Positions 1 to 9,616 of a stretch of 64,000 bases of DNA are shown here, piece by piece (the first letter of the stretch is position 1; the number at the start of each line of letters is the position of its first letter). The DNA comes from JADJQU01 sp035490315 (GTDB taxonomy: Bacteria; Planctomycetota; UBA1135; GCA-002686595), in assembly GCA_035490315.1 (NCBI GenBank), contig DATHET010000178.1, positions 31,683 to 95,682 on the forward strand. The letters are read 5' to 3'. The position numbers were made by a program, and so were the translations under genes. The notes under the pieces were generated by a model. It was given only the letters and a program-made list of their open reading frames with translations, was not told the origin of the DNA and did not search any database.

Positions 1-406
1 AGTCGCGCTCGCGCCGGAAGATCTCGACGTCGCCCTCGACCACTTCTAATTCCCGCGCGGCGAGCATGGCGTCGACCGGCGCGCCCTGGAAGGCGACCAG
101 ATCGAGGCTGGCGCGGCAGTTGTTCAAGTAGACCTTGACCGGCAACACGCTCTGCACGCCGGGAAGCTTCGAGATGCGCTCCGTGTAGGACTCAGGAAGG
201 AACGAAGTCTGCGGGCAGTAACGATTCTGGCGGTAGACGATCAAGGTGCGCGCCGCCTGGGTTCCGCTCATCGCGCGATCGAGGCCCGCCGAGAGACTTT
301 CGACGAGCACGAAGAGCAGCATCGCGCTGGCGACGCCGAGCAGCGTGAACACGGTGCGCATCGGCCGTCGTCGCAGGTTCTTCGTGATCAGGCGCGCGAG
401 CTTCAC
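1..406 (-). CDS. ABC transporter permease, FtsX/MacB type (partial)
   Basis: This is the N-terminal 135 residues or so of an inner-membrane permease whose 3' part lies outside the window. The translation opens with a basic stretch (KNLRRRPMRT), followed by one hydrophobic helix at about residues 17-37 and then a soluble segment with two cysteines. This is the usual start of the MacB/FtsX periplasmic-core family. The GTG start at 406-404 overlaps the stop of the upstream ATPase gene in a GTGA tetranucleotide, so the two are translationally coupled and should form one exporter with the adaptor and outer-membrane genes upstream. Substrate is unknown. Confidence 0.8.
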   Translation of the reverse strand, partial: MKLARLITKNLRRRPMRTVFTLLGVASAMLLFVLVESLSAGLDRAMSGTQAARTLIVYRQNRYCPQTSFLPESYTERISKLPGVQSVLPVKVYLNNCRASLDLVAFQGAPVDAMLAARELEVVEGDVEIFRRERD

Positions 407-1095
407 GACGCCACCTCTGCTTCGATCGCGTGCAGCCGTCCCTTGTCGAGCCGCATGCGGTGCGTGCCGAATTGCGCCGCGCGCGGATCGTGGGTGACCA
501 TCACGATCGTCTTGCCGCGCTCCGTGCGCAGCCGGCTGAGCAGCGTGAGCACGCCCTGAGCCGACTCGTGGTCGAGGTTGCCGGTCGGCTCGTCGGCGAC
601 GAGCAGCGGCGGGTCGGCGACGATGGCGCGCGCGATCGCCACGCGCTGTTCCTGCCCGCCGGACAGTTGGCGCGGCAGGTGGCGAGCGCGATCTCCGAGC
701 CCGACGGCTTCGAGAGCGAGGCTGACGCGCACATGGCGCTCGGCGCGCGACAGTGGGAACAGCCACAGGGGCAGCTCGACGTTCTCGTAGGCCGTGAGCA
801 CCGGCACCAGGTTCGCCTGCTGGAAGATGTAGCCGACGTGTTCCGCGCGCCAGGGCGCGAGCTTGCCGCGCGCCAGGGAGATCACATCGATTCCGCCGAC
901 CGTCACGCTGCCCGAATCCGGACGGTCGATCGCCGCCAGCAGATTGAGCAGGGTCGTCTTGCCCGAGCCCGAGGGCCCGAGCAGCACGAAGAAGTCGCCC
1001 TGCTCGATCGACAGGCTGACGTCCTCGAGCGGCGTGACCACGTGCTCGCCCTTGGTGTAGCGCTTGGTGACGCCGCGCAACTCGATGTAGCTCAC
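403..1095 (-). CDS. ABC transporter ATP-binding protein (MacB/LolD type)
   Basis: A 230-residue cytoplasmic ATPase that would energise the adjacent permease. Visible motifs are Walker A GPSGSGKT (residues 40-47), a Q-loop near FQQ (91-93), the signature LSGGQ (144-148), Walker B LLVADEP (164-170) and an H-loop in MVTHDP. Length and the GNLD D-loop fit the LolD/MacB/FtsE class. The GTG start was chosen because it gives the canonical YIELRGVTKRY opening and overlaps the stop of the adaptor gene (GTGA). The operon resembles MacAB-TolC-like tripartite efflux, but the substrate cannot be read from sequence. Confidence 0.9.
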   Translation of the reverse strand: MSYIELRGVTKRYTKGEHVVTPLEDVSLSIEQGDFFVLLGPSGSGKTTLLNLLAAIDRPDSGSVTVGGIDVISLARGKLAPWRAEHVGYIFQQANLVPVLTAYENVELPLWLFPLSRAERHVRVSLALEAVGLGDRARHLPRQLSGGQEQRVAIARAIVADPPLLVADEPTGNLDHESAQGVLTLLSRLRTERGKTIVMVTHDPRAAQFGTHRMRLDKGRLHAIEAEVAS

Positions 1096-2627
1096 GGTTG
1101 ATTCTCCACGCGCACCGGGTCGCCAGCTTCGAGGCCCGCGCGTCCCTCGTCGATAACCTTGTCGGAGACGTCGAGGCCCGAAAGGACCTCGACCCATTCG
1201 CCGGATTGGGCTCCGAGCTCGAGCTTGCGCGGCTGTGCCGTGCCCTTGACTCCGTCGATGATCCACACGCGCCCTCCGGCGTCGACGACGCGCGCGGGCA
1301 CTTCGACGCGCTGGTTGGAGGCCGCGGCGTTCGGCGCCTCCGCGCTCGAAGCGGAAGGCGCTGCATGAAAGCGCACTTGAGCCAGCATCTCGGGCCTGAC
1401 CCACTCGTCGCCGTCGTCGATGCGCACGTGGACCTGCAGCGTCACCTTCTGGATGTCCGCCTTCTCGAGCACGCGCACGATCTCGCCGTGGTAGGGCTTG
1501 CCCGCGCGCACGTCGAGCGCGATCTCGGCCGTGCCGCCGACGCGCAGCTTGGACACGTCGGCTTGCGGCACGTCGACGCGAACGCGCAGGTGCGCGGGAT
1601 CGAAGAGCGTGCAGACCAGACCCGTGCCGGCTCCCGGATCGAGGGCGGTGCCGGGCATGGCTGCGCGCTCGAGCACCACGCCGTCGGCAGGTGCAACGAT
1701 GTCCGTGCGCGAGAGGCGCAGCTTGGCTTCGTCGAGCGCGACTTGAGCTCCGGCGACTTCCGCCTGGGCGTTCGCGAGGCTCGCCGCCGAAGCGCTCAGC
1801 GCCAGCTTGTCCTCGAGACGCAGCTCGACGTCGCGCGCCGCGCGCGTGTGGCGCGCCTGGGCCTTGTCCAGCTCGGCGCGCGCGATCGAAACGTTGGCGC
1901 GCAAGATCTCCAAGGCGGCTGTGGCCTCGGCGACGCGCGCGTCCGCGAGGTCGACCAGCCGTTCTTCCCCCGCGCCGACCGACTCGAGCTCCTTCTGCAG
2001 GGCCAGCTCGTTGCGAGCGACGCGCACGCCAGCCTCGCCCTGCAGCAGGGCAGCTTCACGGTTGGCGAGCTCGGCCTTGCGGCCTTCGAGCTCGGCGCGC
2101 GACGTCGCTTCGTTCTCGGTCACCGCCAGGGCCTGGTCGAAATTCGCCTGGGCATTGGCGGCGCGCGCCGCGGCTTCCGTTTCTTCCGCGCGGGCTTTCG
2201 CGAGCTTCGCCTCCGCGCCGGCGACGGCCAGGCGCGCGTCGTCGTCGACGAGACGCGCGACGACGTCGCCGCGAGCGACGCGCGCCGCTTCGCGGACCAG
2301 GACCTCGCGCACGATGCCGGGCGTCAAGGCGCCGACCTGGATCGCGAAGGGATCGGGCTCGATCCAGCCGGCCGCCTGCAGCACGACGCGTCCGGATCCG
2401 CTCGCGGGTTGAGCGCCGTTCGCAGCTTCCACGACGCGCGGGCGGATCACGCTGACCGGCTTCCTGGTTTTCAGGACGCCGCTCAAGCTCGTGGCGAGCA
2501 CGGCGAGGAAGGCGATCAGGATCGCGAGCGGAAGGATGATGCGCCACGGGCTGCGGCGCGGCGGAGCGACGTCGGGGACCCTGCGCGCGAGTCCGGCGAG
2601 ATCGATGTCGGGGCGGACTTCGCTCAC
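1092..2627 (-). CDS. HlyD/MacA-type membrane-fusion adaptor
   Basis: A 511-residue periplasmic adaptor linking the inner-membrane ABC exporter to the outer-membrane channel. One transmembrane helix lies at about residues 25-47 (IILPLAILIAFLAVLATSL). A split lipoyl/barrel-sandwich domain brackets a very long alpha-helical hairpin rich in Ala, Glu and Arg (about 120-300). Beta-barrel and membrane-proximal domains follow (TDIVAPADGVVLERA onward). The helical hairpin is longer than in classical MacA, so the complex may span a wide periplasm. The GTG start overlaps the stop of the TolC-like gene by four bases, and its own stop overlaps the ATPase start. Transported substrate unknown. Confidence 0.88.
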   Translation of the reverse strand: MSEVRPDIDLAGLARRVPDVAPPRRSPWRIILPLAILIAFLAVLATSLSGVLKTRKPVSVIRPRVVEAANGAQPASGSGRVVLQAAGWIEPDPFAIQVGALTPGIVREVLVREAARVARGDVVARLVDDDARLAVAGAEAKLAKARAEETEAAARAANAQANFDQALAVTENEATSRAELEGRKAELANREAALLQGEAGVRVARNELALQKELESVGAGEERLVDLADARVAEATAALEILRANVSIARAELDKAQARHTRAARDVELRLEDKLALSASAASLANAQAEVAGAQVALDEAKLRLSRTDIVAPADGVVLERAAMPGTALDPGAGTGLVCTLFDPAHLRVRVDVPQADVSKLRVGGTAEIALDVRAGKPYHGEIVRVLEKADIQKVTLQVHVRIDDGDEWVRPEMLAQVRFHAAPSASSAEAPNAAASNQRVEVPARVVDAGGRVWIIDGVKGTAQPRKLELGAQSGEWVEVLSGLDVSDKVIDEGRAGLEAGDPVRVENQP

Positions 2628-4030
2628 GGCGCCACCTCCGTCGAACTCGGCACGACGCCGCAGGCTTGTGCGAAGTCGAGAGCGGCGATGGCGGCGCTTT
2701 CGCGTTCGTCGACCAGGCCGGTCAGCGGCTCCATGCGCTCGCGCACGGCGCGGGTCCACTCGCCGACGCCGACCTGTCCGAAGCGCAGCCGAGCGTTGGT
2801 CGCCTGCCACGAAGCCTCTTGGGCCTCGTCCATGAGCACGCCGTGCTCGACGGCCCGCATCCGCGCCTCGGCTTCGATCGTGGAGAGGCTCGCGACGCGC
2901 GCCTGCGCCAGGTTGAGCGCATCCTCGACACGTTCGCGCGCGGCTTCGCGTTCCACGCTGGCGATGCGCACTGCCTTCTCGATCGTTCCTGGCCAGGGCA
3001 AGGACAGGTCGAGCACGCCACCGAGCAGGACATCGCTCGGCTCGAGCGTGAGCTTCGGGCCCAGACGCAGCGTGGGCCATGCCTCGGCCGCCATGTGGCG
3101 CACGTGCAGCTCGGCTTGCGCGTACTCGAGCGCGAGCTCGCGCAACGCGGGATCCCGCTCGAGCAGCTCGCGAACGTCCGGTGCCCGCGCGATTCGCCGC
3201 GCCTGGTTCAAGACGCCGCCATCGATCGATGCGTAGCCCGCGTGGTCGAAGGGCAGACCGCTGATCCGCGCCAGCTCGGCCTGCTTCTCGGCGCTCTCGG
3301 CCCTCTCGTGCGACTTCGCGTGCTCGACTTCGTGGGAAGCCGCGCTGGCCATCTGCACATCCGCTTCCGACAGACGCCCGCGGCGATCGAGGATCTCGAA
3401 GCGCTCGGATTGCGACTCGACCTCGATCAGCAGCCTTTCCAGCCTTCGCTCGCGCTCGCGCGACGCCGCCAGGCGCACCCGCGCACGCTCGACGTCGAAC
3501 ATCGCGTTCCACACGGCGCTTTCGAGCGCTGCTCGAGCACGCCGGACCTCGCCTCGCGCCGAGGCTCGCAGGGCGTGGGCTGGCCCAAGGCCCAGGAGTC
3601 CGAGCAGATCGAAGGTCAGGGCTATCTCCGTGTCGCGTCCGAGATCGTCCAGCTCGAGCGTCTCCACCGAGGCTTCGATCTCGCCCGGCTGGCCCGCGGC
3701 GCGTCCACTCGCGATCGCGCTTTGCAGCTCGCGCCGCGCCTGTCGCACCTGTGGATTCCAGGCCAGGGCGCAGGCGCGCCAGTAGGCAGGGCTTTCCGGG
3801 CTGGCGAGTTCCAGGGCGGTCGGGCGCGGCAAGGCCAGAGCGTCGAGTCCGGCGAGTTGCTGTGCTTCGAGCGCAGACTCGGGCCCGCCGGCGCGCAGAG
3901 CGAGGGCTTCGTGCACCTCAGCAGGCGAGAGACTGGCCCCGCTCGCTGCGCAACCGGCGCACGAGCCAAGGGCAATCAGGAGAATCAGAGACGGGTGCGC
4001 ACGGCGCACCGCGGACGGCGAATCGAACAT
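2624..4030 (-). CDS. TolC-like outer-membrane efflux lipoprotein
   Basis: A 468-residue outer-membrane factor of the TolC/OprM/CusC family. The ATG at 4030 is preceded by GGAGG five bases upstream and yields a signal peptide ending in a lipobox-like LGSC (then CAGC), so it is probably lipid-anchored. The rest is long amphipathic helices with the repeat architecture of outer-membrane efflux proteins (for example ALAWNPQVRQARRELQSA near residue 90, and a second half with NARLRFGQVGVGEW). It is the first gene of a four-gene operon whose members overlap by GTGA. A 72-bp gap separates it from the Cys-rich gene upstream. Confidence 0.85.
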   Translation of the reverse strand: MFDSPSAVRRAHPSLILLIALGSCAGCAASGASLSPAEVHEALALRAGGPESALEAQQLAGLDALALPRPTALELASPESPAYWRACALAWNPQVRQARRELQSAIASGRAAGQPGEIEASVETLELDDLGRDTEIALTFDLLGLLGLGPAHALRASARGEVRRARAALESAVWNAMFDVERARVRLAASRERERRLERLLIEVESQSERFEILDRRGRLSEADVQMASAASHEVEHAKSHERAESAEKQAELARISGLPFDHAGYASIDGGVLNQARRIARAPDVRELLERDPALRELALEYAQAELHVRHMAAEAWPTLRLGPKLTLEPSDVLLGGVLDLSLPWPGTIEKAVRIASVEREAARERVEDALNLAQARVASLSTIEAEARMRAVEHGVLMDEAQEASWQATNARLRFGQVGVGEWTRAVRERMEPLTGLVDERESAAIAALDFAQACGVVPSSTEVAP

Positions 4031-4102
4031 CGGAACCTCCAGGACGGGAACGGGATTCGCCCGGCGCACGCGCGCCGGGTCACCACGACCGGGAGTCCGG
4101 AA

Positions 4103-4513
4103 TCAAATGCGCAGCGGAAGCGGAGCGGCCATCCTTGGCCGCGGTCCCGCACGCGCGTGAACGTTGCGTGCCTGGTTGCGTGCGGGAGGAGGCGGGCACA
4201 GGGCCACCGCCACGTTCCAGAAGGCGGGGGCAACCGCCAGGTGCCCGTTGGAAGTCGGCGTCGCAATCGGCGTCTTGTCGCCGGAGTCGAGATCGACGTC
4301 GAGGCAGCAGTGACAGTCGCTCTCACCCGCGCTCAGAGAGGGTGCGTCGGAAGGCGACGGCTTGCAGCAGGTCTTCACGCTGCAGCAATCGGAGCTCGGG
4401 GCCACCCCGAGAGCGACCAGGCAAACCCGCGCGTGCATCGCGCCCGGGATGACCGCCAGCGCGCAGAGCAGCGCGACGGTCAGCATTCGGGTCCACAGGA
4501 GCGACAACTTCAC
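4103..4513 (-). CDS. small secreted Cys-rich protein, possible metal-binding
   Basis: A 136-residue protein of unknown family. The GTG start at 4513 gives a good signal peptide (KLSLLWTRMLTVALLCALAV) and is preceded by a sigma-70-like promoter. An ATG at 4549 is possible but would put polar residues ahead of the signal and would start at the -35 box. After the signal come paired cysteines: DCCSVKTCC, then CHCC after a Ser/Pro linker. The C-terminal third is Pro/Arg-rich. The cysteine pattern and position at the head of an efflux operon suggest metal binding or sensing in the envelope; this is inference only. Confidence 0.6.
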   Translation of the reverse strand: MKLSLLWTRMLTVALLCALAVIPGAMHARVCLVALGVAPSSDCCSVKTCCKPSPSDAPSLSAGESDCHCCLDVDLDSGDKTPIATPTSNGHLAVAPAFWNVAVALCPPPPARNQARNVHARAGPRPRMAAPLPLRI

Positions 4514-4519
4514 GGCTCT

Positions 4520-4549
4520 ACTATCGTTCTCGGAGACCGAATTGGTCAA
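4520..4549 (-). promoter_or_regulatory. sigma-70-like promoter for the Cys-rich/efflux operon
   Basis: Reading the minus strand, TTGACC (4549-4544) and GATAGT (4525-4520) are separated by 18 bases, and the GTG start of the Cys-rich gene lies 6 bases after the -10 box. The -35 box is part of an inverted repeat. Confidence 0.45.
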
Positions 4550-4562
4550 CCCAAGATTGACC
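4544..4562. promoter_or_regulatory. inverted repeat GGTCAA-N7-TTGACC, operator candidate
   Basis: A 6-bp dyad (GGTCAA at 4544-4549, TTGACC at 4557-4562) lies in the short divergent region between the Cys-rich/efflux operon and the cystathionine beta-synthase gene. One half is the -35 box of the minus-strand promoter, so a bound regulator would block that promoter. No regulator gene is adjacent. Confidence 0.3.
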
Positions 4563-4638
4563 GATCGTTAGAATTCGCGCCTTCCGCCCCGTGGAGCCCC
4601 GCTCGGGGAGCTCCGCCGACCCACTCCGGAGCTAGACC

Positions 4639-5990
<1,352 letters not shown>

Positions 5991-6000
<10 letters not shown>

Positions 6001-6081
6001 CGGTACCCGGTATTCCACCGCCATTTTTTACATGCCGCATGTAAAAAATGGCGGTGGAATACCGGGTACCGTCAGACGCCG
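5991..6081. repeat. perfect 45-nt-arm palindrome, family A copy 1
   Basis: Positions 5991-6035 and 6037-6081 are exact reverse complements around a single C at 6036. The arm contains GGTACCCGGTATTCCACCGC followed by CATTTTTTACA, the 31-nt core shared with the copies at 34259-34334 and 54845-54932. Here symmetry continues outward into the last ten bases of both flanking convergent genes, including both TGA stops. Transcribed from either side it would give a 40-bp-plus hairpin, so it may terminate transcription bidirectionally, although the T-run is inside the stem rather than after it. Confidence 0.97.
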
Positions 6082-6734
6082 AGCTCGCTGCAGAGGCTGA
6101 CGAGGTCGGGGACCACGAAGGTCGGTTCGTCCTCGCGGGATAGGTCTTCCACTTCGCGGTTCACGAAGGCGGTGTTGAATCCCAGCGCCTGGGCGGGGCG
6201 CATGTCGTGGAACAGGCTGCAGCCGACGTGCAGCACGCGCGACTTGTCCAGCTTCAACTTTTCGAGAGCCGCCAGCCAGTGCGCATCGCGCGGTTTGTAG
6301 GAGCGCAGCATCTGCGCGGTGATCAGCGCTTCGAAAGGCGCGCCGAGCTGGGCCACGGAAGCTTCGAGGCTCGCGGTATCGACGTTGGAAAGGATCGCGA
6401 GTCGGAACTTCGACGCGAGGCGATGGAGCGCGCCATGGCTTTCGGCAAACGGCTGCCAGCTGCGGATGCTCGCCGCAAAAGCCTCGGCCTCGCCGTCCGT
6501 GATCGTGCGCGACTGCGCCCGCGCGGCTTTGCGCGCGGACTCCGCGAGGACTTCCGAATAGGGCCGATAGGCTCCGGCGATCAATTCGCGATCCGCCGCG
6601 TCGCGGTCGCGCACGAATTGCTCGACATCGACTCCAGCCAGGCCGCGCGTATCGCGGACTGCGGCGCGCACACCGCCGAACCAGTCGATCAACGTGCCGT
6701 AGCAGTCGAACGTCAGCACTTCGAAGGAAGTCAC
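6072..6734 (-). CDS. HAD-superfamily hydrolase (haloacid dehalogenase-like)
   Basis: A 220-residue HAD protein. Motif I is FDCYGTLID near the N-terminus (nucleophile Asp plus acid in the third position replaced by Tyr, as in the haloacid dehalogenase and phosphoglycolate-like branch). Motif II is LSNVD, motif III is the lysine in SYKPRDAHW, and the motif IV region is HVGCSLFHDMRPAQALG, with the Asp in FHDM. A cap domain occupies about residues 20-90. The GTG start at 6734 overlaps the stop of the SGNH gene (GTGA). Its final codons form one arm of the palindrome. Substrate unknown; phosphatase or dehalogenase. Confidence 0.8.
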   Translation of the reverse strand: MTSFEVLTFDCYGTLIDWFGGVRAAVRDTRGLAGVDVEQFVRDRDAADRELIAGAYRPYSEVLAESARKAARAQSRTITDGEAEAFAASIRSWQPFAESHGALHRLASKFRLAILSNVDTASLEASVAQLGAPFEALITAQMLRSYKPRDAHWLAALEKLKLDKSRVLHVGCSLFHDMRPAQALGFNTAFVNREVEDLSREDEPTFVVPDLVSLCSELGV

Positions 6735-7786
6735 TGCGCCTTGGGGAGCCAGCCGAGGCCGCGCACGGTCTCGAGCACCTTCGCGGCGACCAGTCCGTAG
6801 CCCTCGGGGTTGGGGTGGTAGCGATCGCCGCGGATGAACAGCTGCTTGGGCGGCGTCGCGGTCCGCGCGCGCACGCGGAATTCGTCGATCAAGCTGATGA
6901 AGGGAATCTTGCGCTCGTCGCACAGACCCTCGAGCCAGTCGACGGCGGAGGTGTCGTACTCCTCGAGGTAGACCTGGCTCTCGTAAGGAAACAGGAACAC
7001 GCAAAGCTCCGCGTTCATCTCGCGCGCGGCGCTGGCCATGCCTTCCAGGTGCGCGATCTCGCGCGCGACGCGGTCGGGATTGCGCTTGCCTTGATTCTTG
7101 ACCGCGTTCGCCATCGACTCGGCGGCGGCGAAATCGCGCTTGCGGTTCATCACATAGTAGGTAGCGCGCATCCAACGGAAGGCCGCGAAGCGTCCCAGGA
7201 AGTTGCGCAGGTCGTAAGGGATCGCCGCGCGCAGGTTGCCCTTGCCCTGGTGGATGTTCTCGTCGAGCGCCTTGGTCTGGTTGGGGAAGTCGTTCAGGCT
7301 GTACCCGACGACGATCAGATTCGGCTTCAGCTGCGCGCCGCGCTCGCGGACCACCTCGAAGTATTGTTTCGCGGAGTAGCCGTTGACCCCGCTATTGGCG
7401 ACCAGCGCCCGCGTGCCCGGAGGCAATGCGCCCGCGAGCAGTTGCTCGAACTGTCGCGGCCAGCAATCCGCCTCCACCACCCCCTTGCCGAAAGTGCAGG
7501 AGTCGCCGATCGCGAGCACCCGGTACTCCTGCGGCCCGAAGCTCGGATTCAATTCGCTCCCGCGCAGCCCGAGCGAATCCGTCGCGTACCACGTGCCGTC
7601 CCAACGCCCGGCGAAGTTGGGCTTGTGGACGTGGTCCATGACCGGAACCTTCTCGTAAGGCTCGCTGTCGAGGAACGAGAAGGGTCCAGGCTCGGCGATC
7701 CGCGCGATCACCTCGGCCGCGAAGCCCACGAGCACCAGGGAGGCCAGGGACAGCGCGATCTTCTTGAGCAGCGATCGGAGGATCAT
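6731..7786 (-). CDS. SGNH/GDSL hydrolase, membrane-anchored
   Basis: A 351-residue protein with an N-terminal transmembrane or signal helix (LKKIALSLASLVLVGFAAEVI) and an extracytoplasmic SGNH hydrolase domain. Block I is LAIGDSCTFG (catalytic Ser in GDS), the Gly block lies in NSGVNGYSAKQ, the Asn block is VGYSLNDF, and the catalytic Asp/His block is RGDRYHPNPEGY near residue 325. It is likely an esterase or acyl-carbohydrate-modifying enzyme. It sits in a four-gene minus-strand unit with a DUF374 acyltransferase, but DUF72 is between them and a shared pathway is only possible. Confidence 0.82.
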   Translation of the reverse strand: MILRSLLKKIALSLASLVLVGFAAEVIARIAEPGPFSFLDSEPYEKVPVMDHVHKPNFAGRWDGTWYATDSLGLRGSELNPSFGPQEYRVLAIGDSCTFGKGVVEADCWPRQFEQLLAGALPPGTRALVANSGVNGYSAKQYFEVVRERGAQLKPNLIVVGYSLNDFPNQTKALDENIHQGKGNLRAAIPYDLRNFLGRFAAFRWMRATYYVMNRKRDFAAAESMANAVKNQGKRNPDRVAREIAHLEGMASAAREMNAELCVFLFPYESQVYLEEYDTSAVDWLEGLCDERKIPFISLIDEFRVRARTATPPKQLFIRGDRYHPNPEGYGLVAAKVLETVRGLGWLPKAQ

Positions 7787-7829
7787 TCGCGGCGCATCCC
7801 ACCAGGCAGACGAAGGCTGATCAAGGGCA

Positions 7830-8711
7830 TCACGAGAACAGCTCCGCCTGCCCTTCGGATTTCGTCATCGCCTGGAGCTGCGGATAGCGCAGGGCGAGAC
7901 TGCGCGGAGCGGGCACGCGCGCACCGGTCAAGCTGGCCAGGAGCTCGAGGGCGTTGGCCACGGCCTTGCCCTCGAAGTGATTGTTGGTGACGACGAAAGT
8001 CTCGTCGTGCCCTCCAGCGAGACGCCTGGCGCGCTCCGCGAGGGTCGCGATCTCGGCCGTCGTGTACAGGTAGTCGTATTTCTCGTCGCGCCCAGAATCG
8101 CGCGCGAACCAGGCGGCCGCATTGCGCCCGTGGAGCCGCAGATATCCGATCGGGCCCGGTGTCGGGTGATCCGCGGGCGGATGGTTCGCTGCCTTGGGCA
8201 GGTCGATGGCCGCGAGCGAGCAGCCGAGCTCTTCGATCAGGCCCATGCCGGGCGGCTCGAACCAGGACGCGTGGCGCAGCTCGACGACCAGCGGCACGCG
8301 CGCGAACACGGAGCACAGCTCGCTCAACCGCGTCGCGGCGCCAGGCTCGAAACGGAATCCCAGCGGAAACTGCGCGAGCAGGGCGGACAGCCGACCCGCC
8401 TGGATCAGCGGCTCGAAACCGAAGTGGAACTCCCCGACTTCGCGCGCGAGCTCCGCAAGCGGCCGGGTGGAGTGCGTGAAATCCTGGTGCAGCTTGGCGA
8501 TGAAGCGGAATTTGGGCAGGTGCGCGATCAGCTCGGCCCAGTGCACGGAGTTTTCGCGCTTGGGCAGTCCGTAGAAACTCGAGTTGATCTCGATCGTGTT
8601 CACGAAGCGCGACAGGAAGGCGAGCGGATGGAACCCGCGCGGCTTGGGCCGCGGGTACACAGGTCCATCCCAGTCGGGGTAGGACCAGCCTGCGGGACCG
8701 ACGCGGATCAC
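7830..8711 (-). CDS. DUF72 (YecE-like) family protein
   Basis: A 293-residue TIM-barrel-like protein of the widespread DUF72 family, function unproven. Typical features are the opening VGPAGWSYPDWDGPVYP, the NTIEINSSFYGLP segment, FRFIAKLHQDFTH, VVELRHASWF, a YLRLHGRN strand and the C-terminal TNNHFEGKAVANALEL. The GTG start at 8711 overlaps the stop of the upstream DUF374 gene (GTGA) and removes a non-homologous extension carried by the upstream ATG. A 43-bp gap precedes the SGNH gene. Confidence 0.85.
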   Translation of the reverse strand: MIRVGPAGWSYPDWDGPVYPRPKPRGFHPLAFLSRFVNTIEINSSFYGLPKRENSVHWAELIAHLPKFRFIAKLHQDFTHSTRPLAELAREVGEFHFGFEPLIQAGRLSALLAQFPLGFRFEPGAATRLSELCSVFARVPLVVELRHASWFEPPGMGLIEELGCSLAAIDLPKAANHPPADHPTPGPIGYLRLHGRNAAAWFARDSGRDEKYDYLYTTAEIATLAERARRLAGGHDETFVVTNNHFEGKAVANALELLASLTGARVPAPRSLALRYPQLQAMTKSEGQAELFS

Positions 8712-9436
8712 AAGTCCTCGCTTGCACCGAGGTGCTGGAGGCCGCGGCGCTCGCATTCGAAGAGTCGCGCGCGGATCAGCTCGGTTGCGGCTTCGAGCTC
8801 GCTCTCGCTGGCTTCGCGCGCGACGTGCACGGGCTCGCCATAGACGAGGGCCACGCGCGCGAAGGGCTTGGGGATCGTGAAGGCATCCCAGCTCGACAAA
8901 TGCCAGGCGCGATTCGCCACCAAACCGAAAGGCACGATCGGAAAACCGGTCGCGCGTGCCATCCAGGCCAGGCCTGGATTCATCGAGTGTCGCGGCCCGC
9001 GCGGGCCGTCGGGCGTCAACACCACCACGTTGCCCCCGCGCAACAGCGTCAACATCTCGCGCAGCGCGCGCGCGCCTCCGCGGCTCGAGGATCCGCGCAC
9101 GACGTGGTAGCCGAAGGCGCGCAGCATGCGCTCGGATATCTCGCCGTCAGCGCTGGGCGAAACCAGGATCGACCATTTGCTCTTCCGCCCGTACTCGACG
9201 CCCACCAGCATGCGACCGTGCCAGAGGGCGATCATGCAGCCCGGCTTGGAGCTGTCCTTCGAATTCGGATCGGCTCGCTCGGCCACGCCGAGCAGCTCCA
9301 GACCGAAGACTTCGGTCCTCCAGGTCCGAGACAGGGCGCGCACGAAACCCGGGCCGAAGGCGCGCATCAGCGCTCCGCCGACACCGCGGCGCAGGAAGCG
9401 CTTCTGCTTGCGAGAGATCAGCGAGTTCGAGGTCAC
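8708..9436 (-). CDS. DUF374 lysophospholipid acyltransferase-like protein
   Basis: A 242-residue membrane-associated acyltransferase relative of LpxL/PlsC. The HxxxxD-like motif appears as ALWHGRML, followed by VSPSADGE, RGSSSRGGARALREM and the conserved TPDGPRGPRHSMNPG, which are hallmarks of DUF374. These proteins are thought to acylate a lipid A or Kdo-lipid intermediate; with kdsC and kdsD elsewhere in the window a role in LPS is plausible. The GTG start at 9436 (VTSNSLISRKQKRFLRR) was chosen because the longer ORF begins with unrelated low-complexity sequence. Confidence 0.78.
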   Translation of the reverse strand: MTSNSLISRKQKRFLRRGVGGALMRAFGPGFVRALSRTWRTEVFGLELLGVAERADPNSKDSSKPGCMIALWHGRMLVGVEYGRKSKWSILVSPSADGEISERMLRAFGYHVVRGSSSRGGARALREMLTLLRGGNVVVLTPDGPRGPRHSMNPGLAWMARATGFPIVPFGLVANRAWHLSSWDAFTIPKPFARVALVYGEPVHVAREASESELEAATELIRARLFECERRGLQHLGASEDL

Positions 9437-9481
9437 GCGCGGCGATCGTACCGGCCGAGCGTGTCGAACTCGCCGACCTTT

Positions 9482-9588
9482 GCGGACTCCCGCGCAAGTC
9501 GGCGCGAGAGTCCGCCAGCAGTCCGTTGCGACAGTCCCGTCGCGAGGCGCCACGCGCTGCGCCGCAGTAGGGACTCTTCCAACGGCTG
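9482..9588. repeat. two imperfect hairpins in a 180-bp intergenic spacer
   Basis: Stem 1 pairs 9482-9495 with 9502-9515 (13 of 14 bp, GCGGACTC and GAGTCCGC at the base). Stem 2 is longer and imperfect, pairing the CAGTCCGTTG...AGTCCC side near 9519-9538 with GGGACT...CAACGGCTG near 9570-9588. They lie downstream of the minus-strand gene ending at 9617 and upstream of the DUF374 start, so they may terminate transcription. There is no T-run. Confidence 0.55.
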
Positions 9589-9616
9589 TCAGGGCCAGCG
9601 CAGAAGCCCTGGATGC

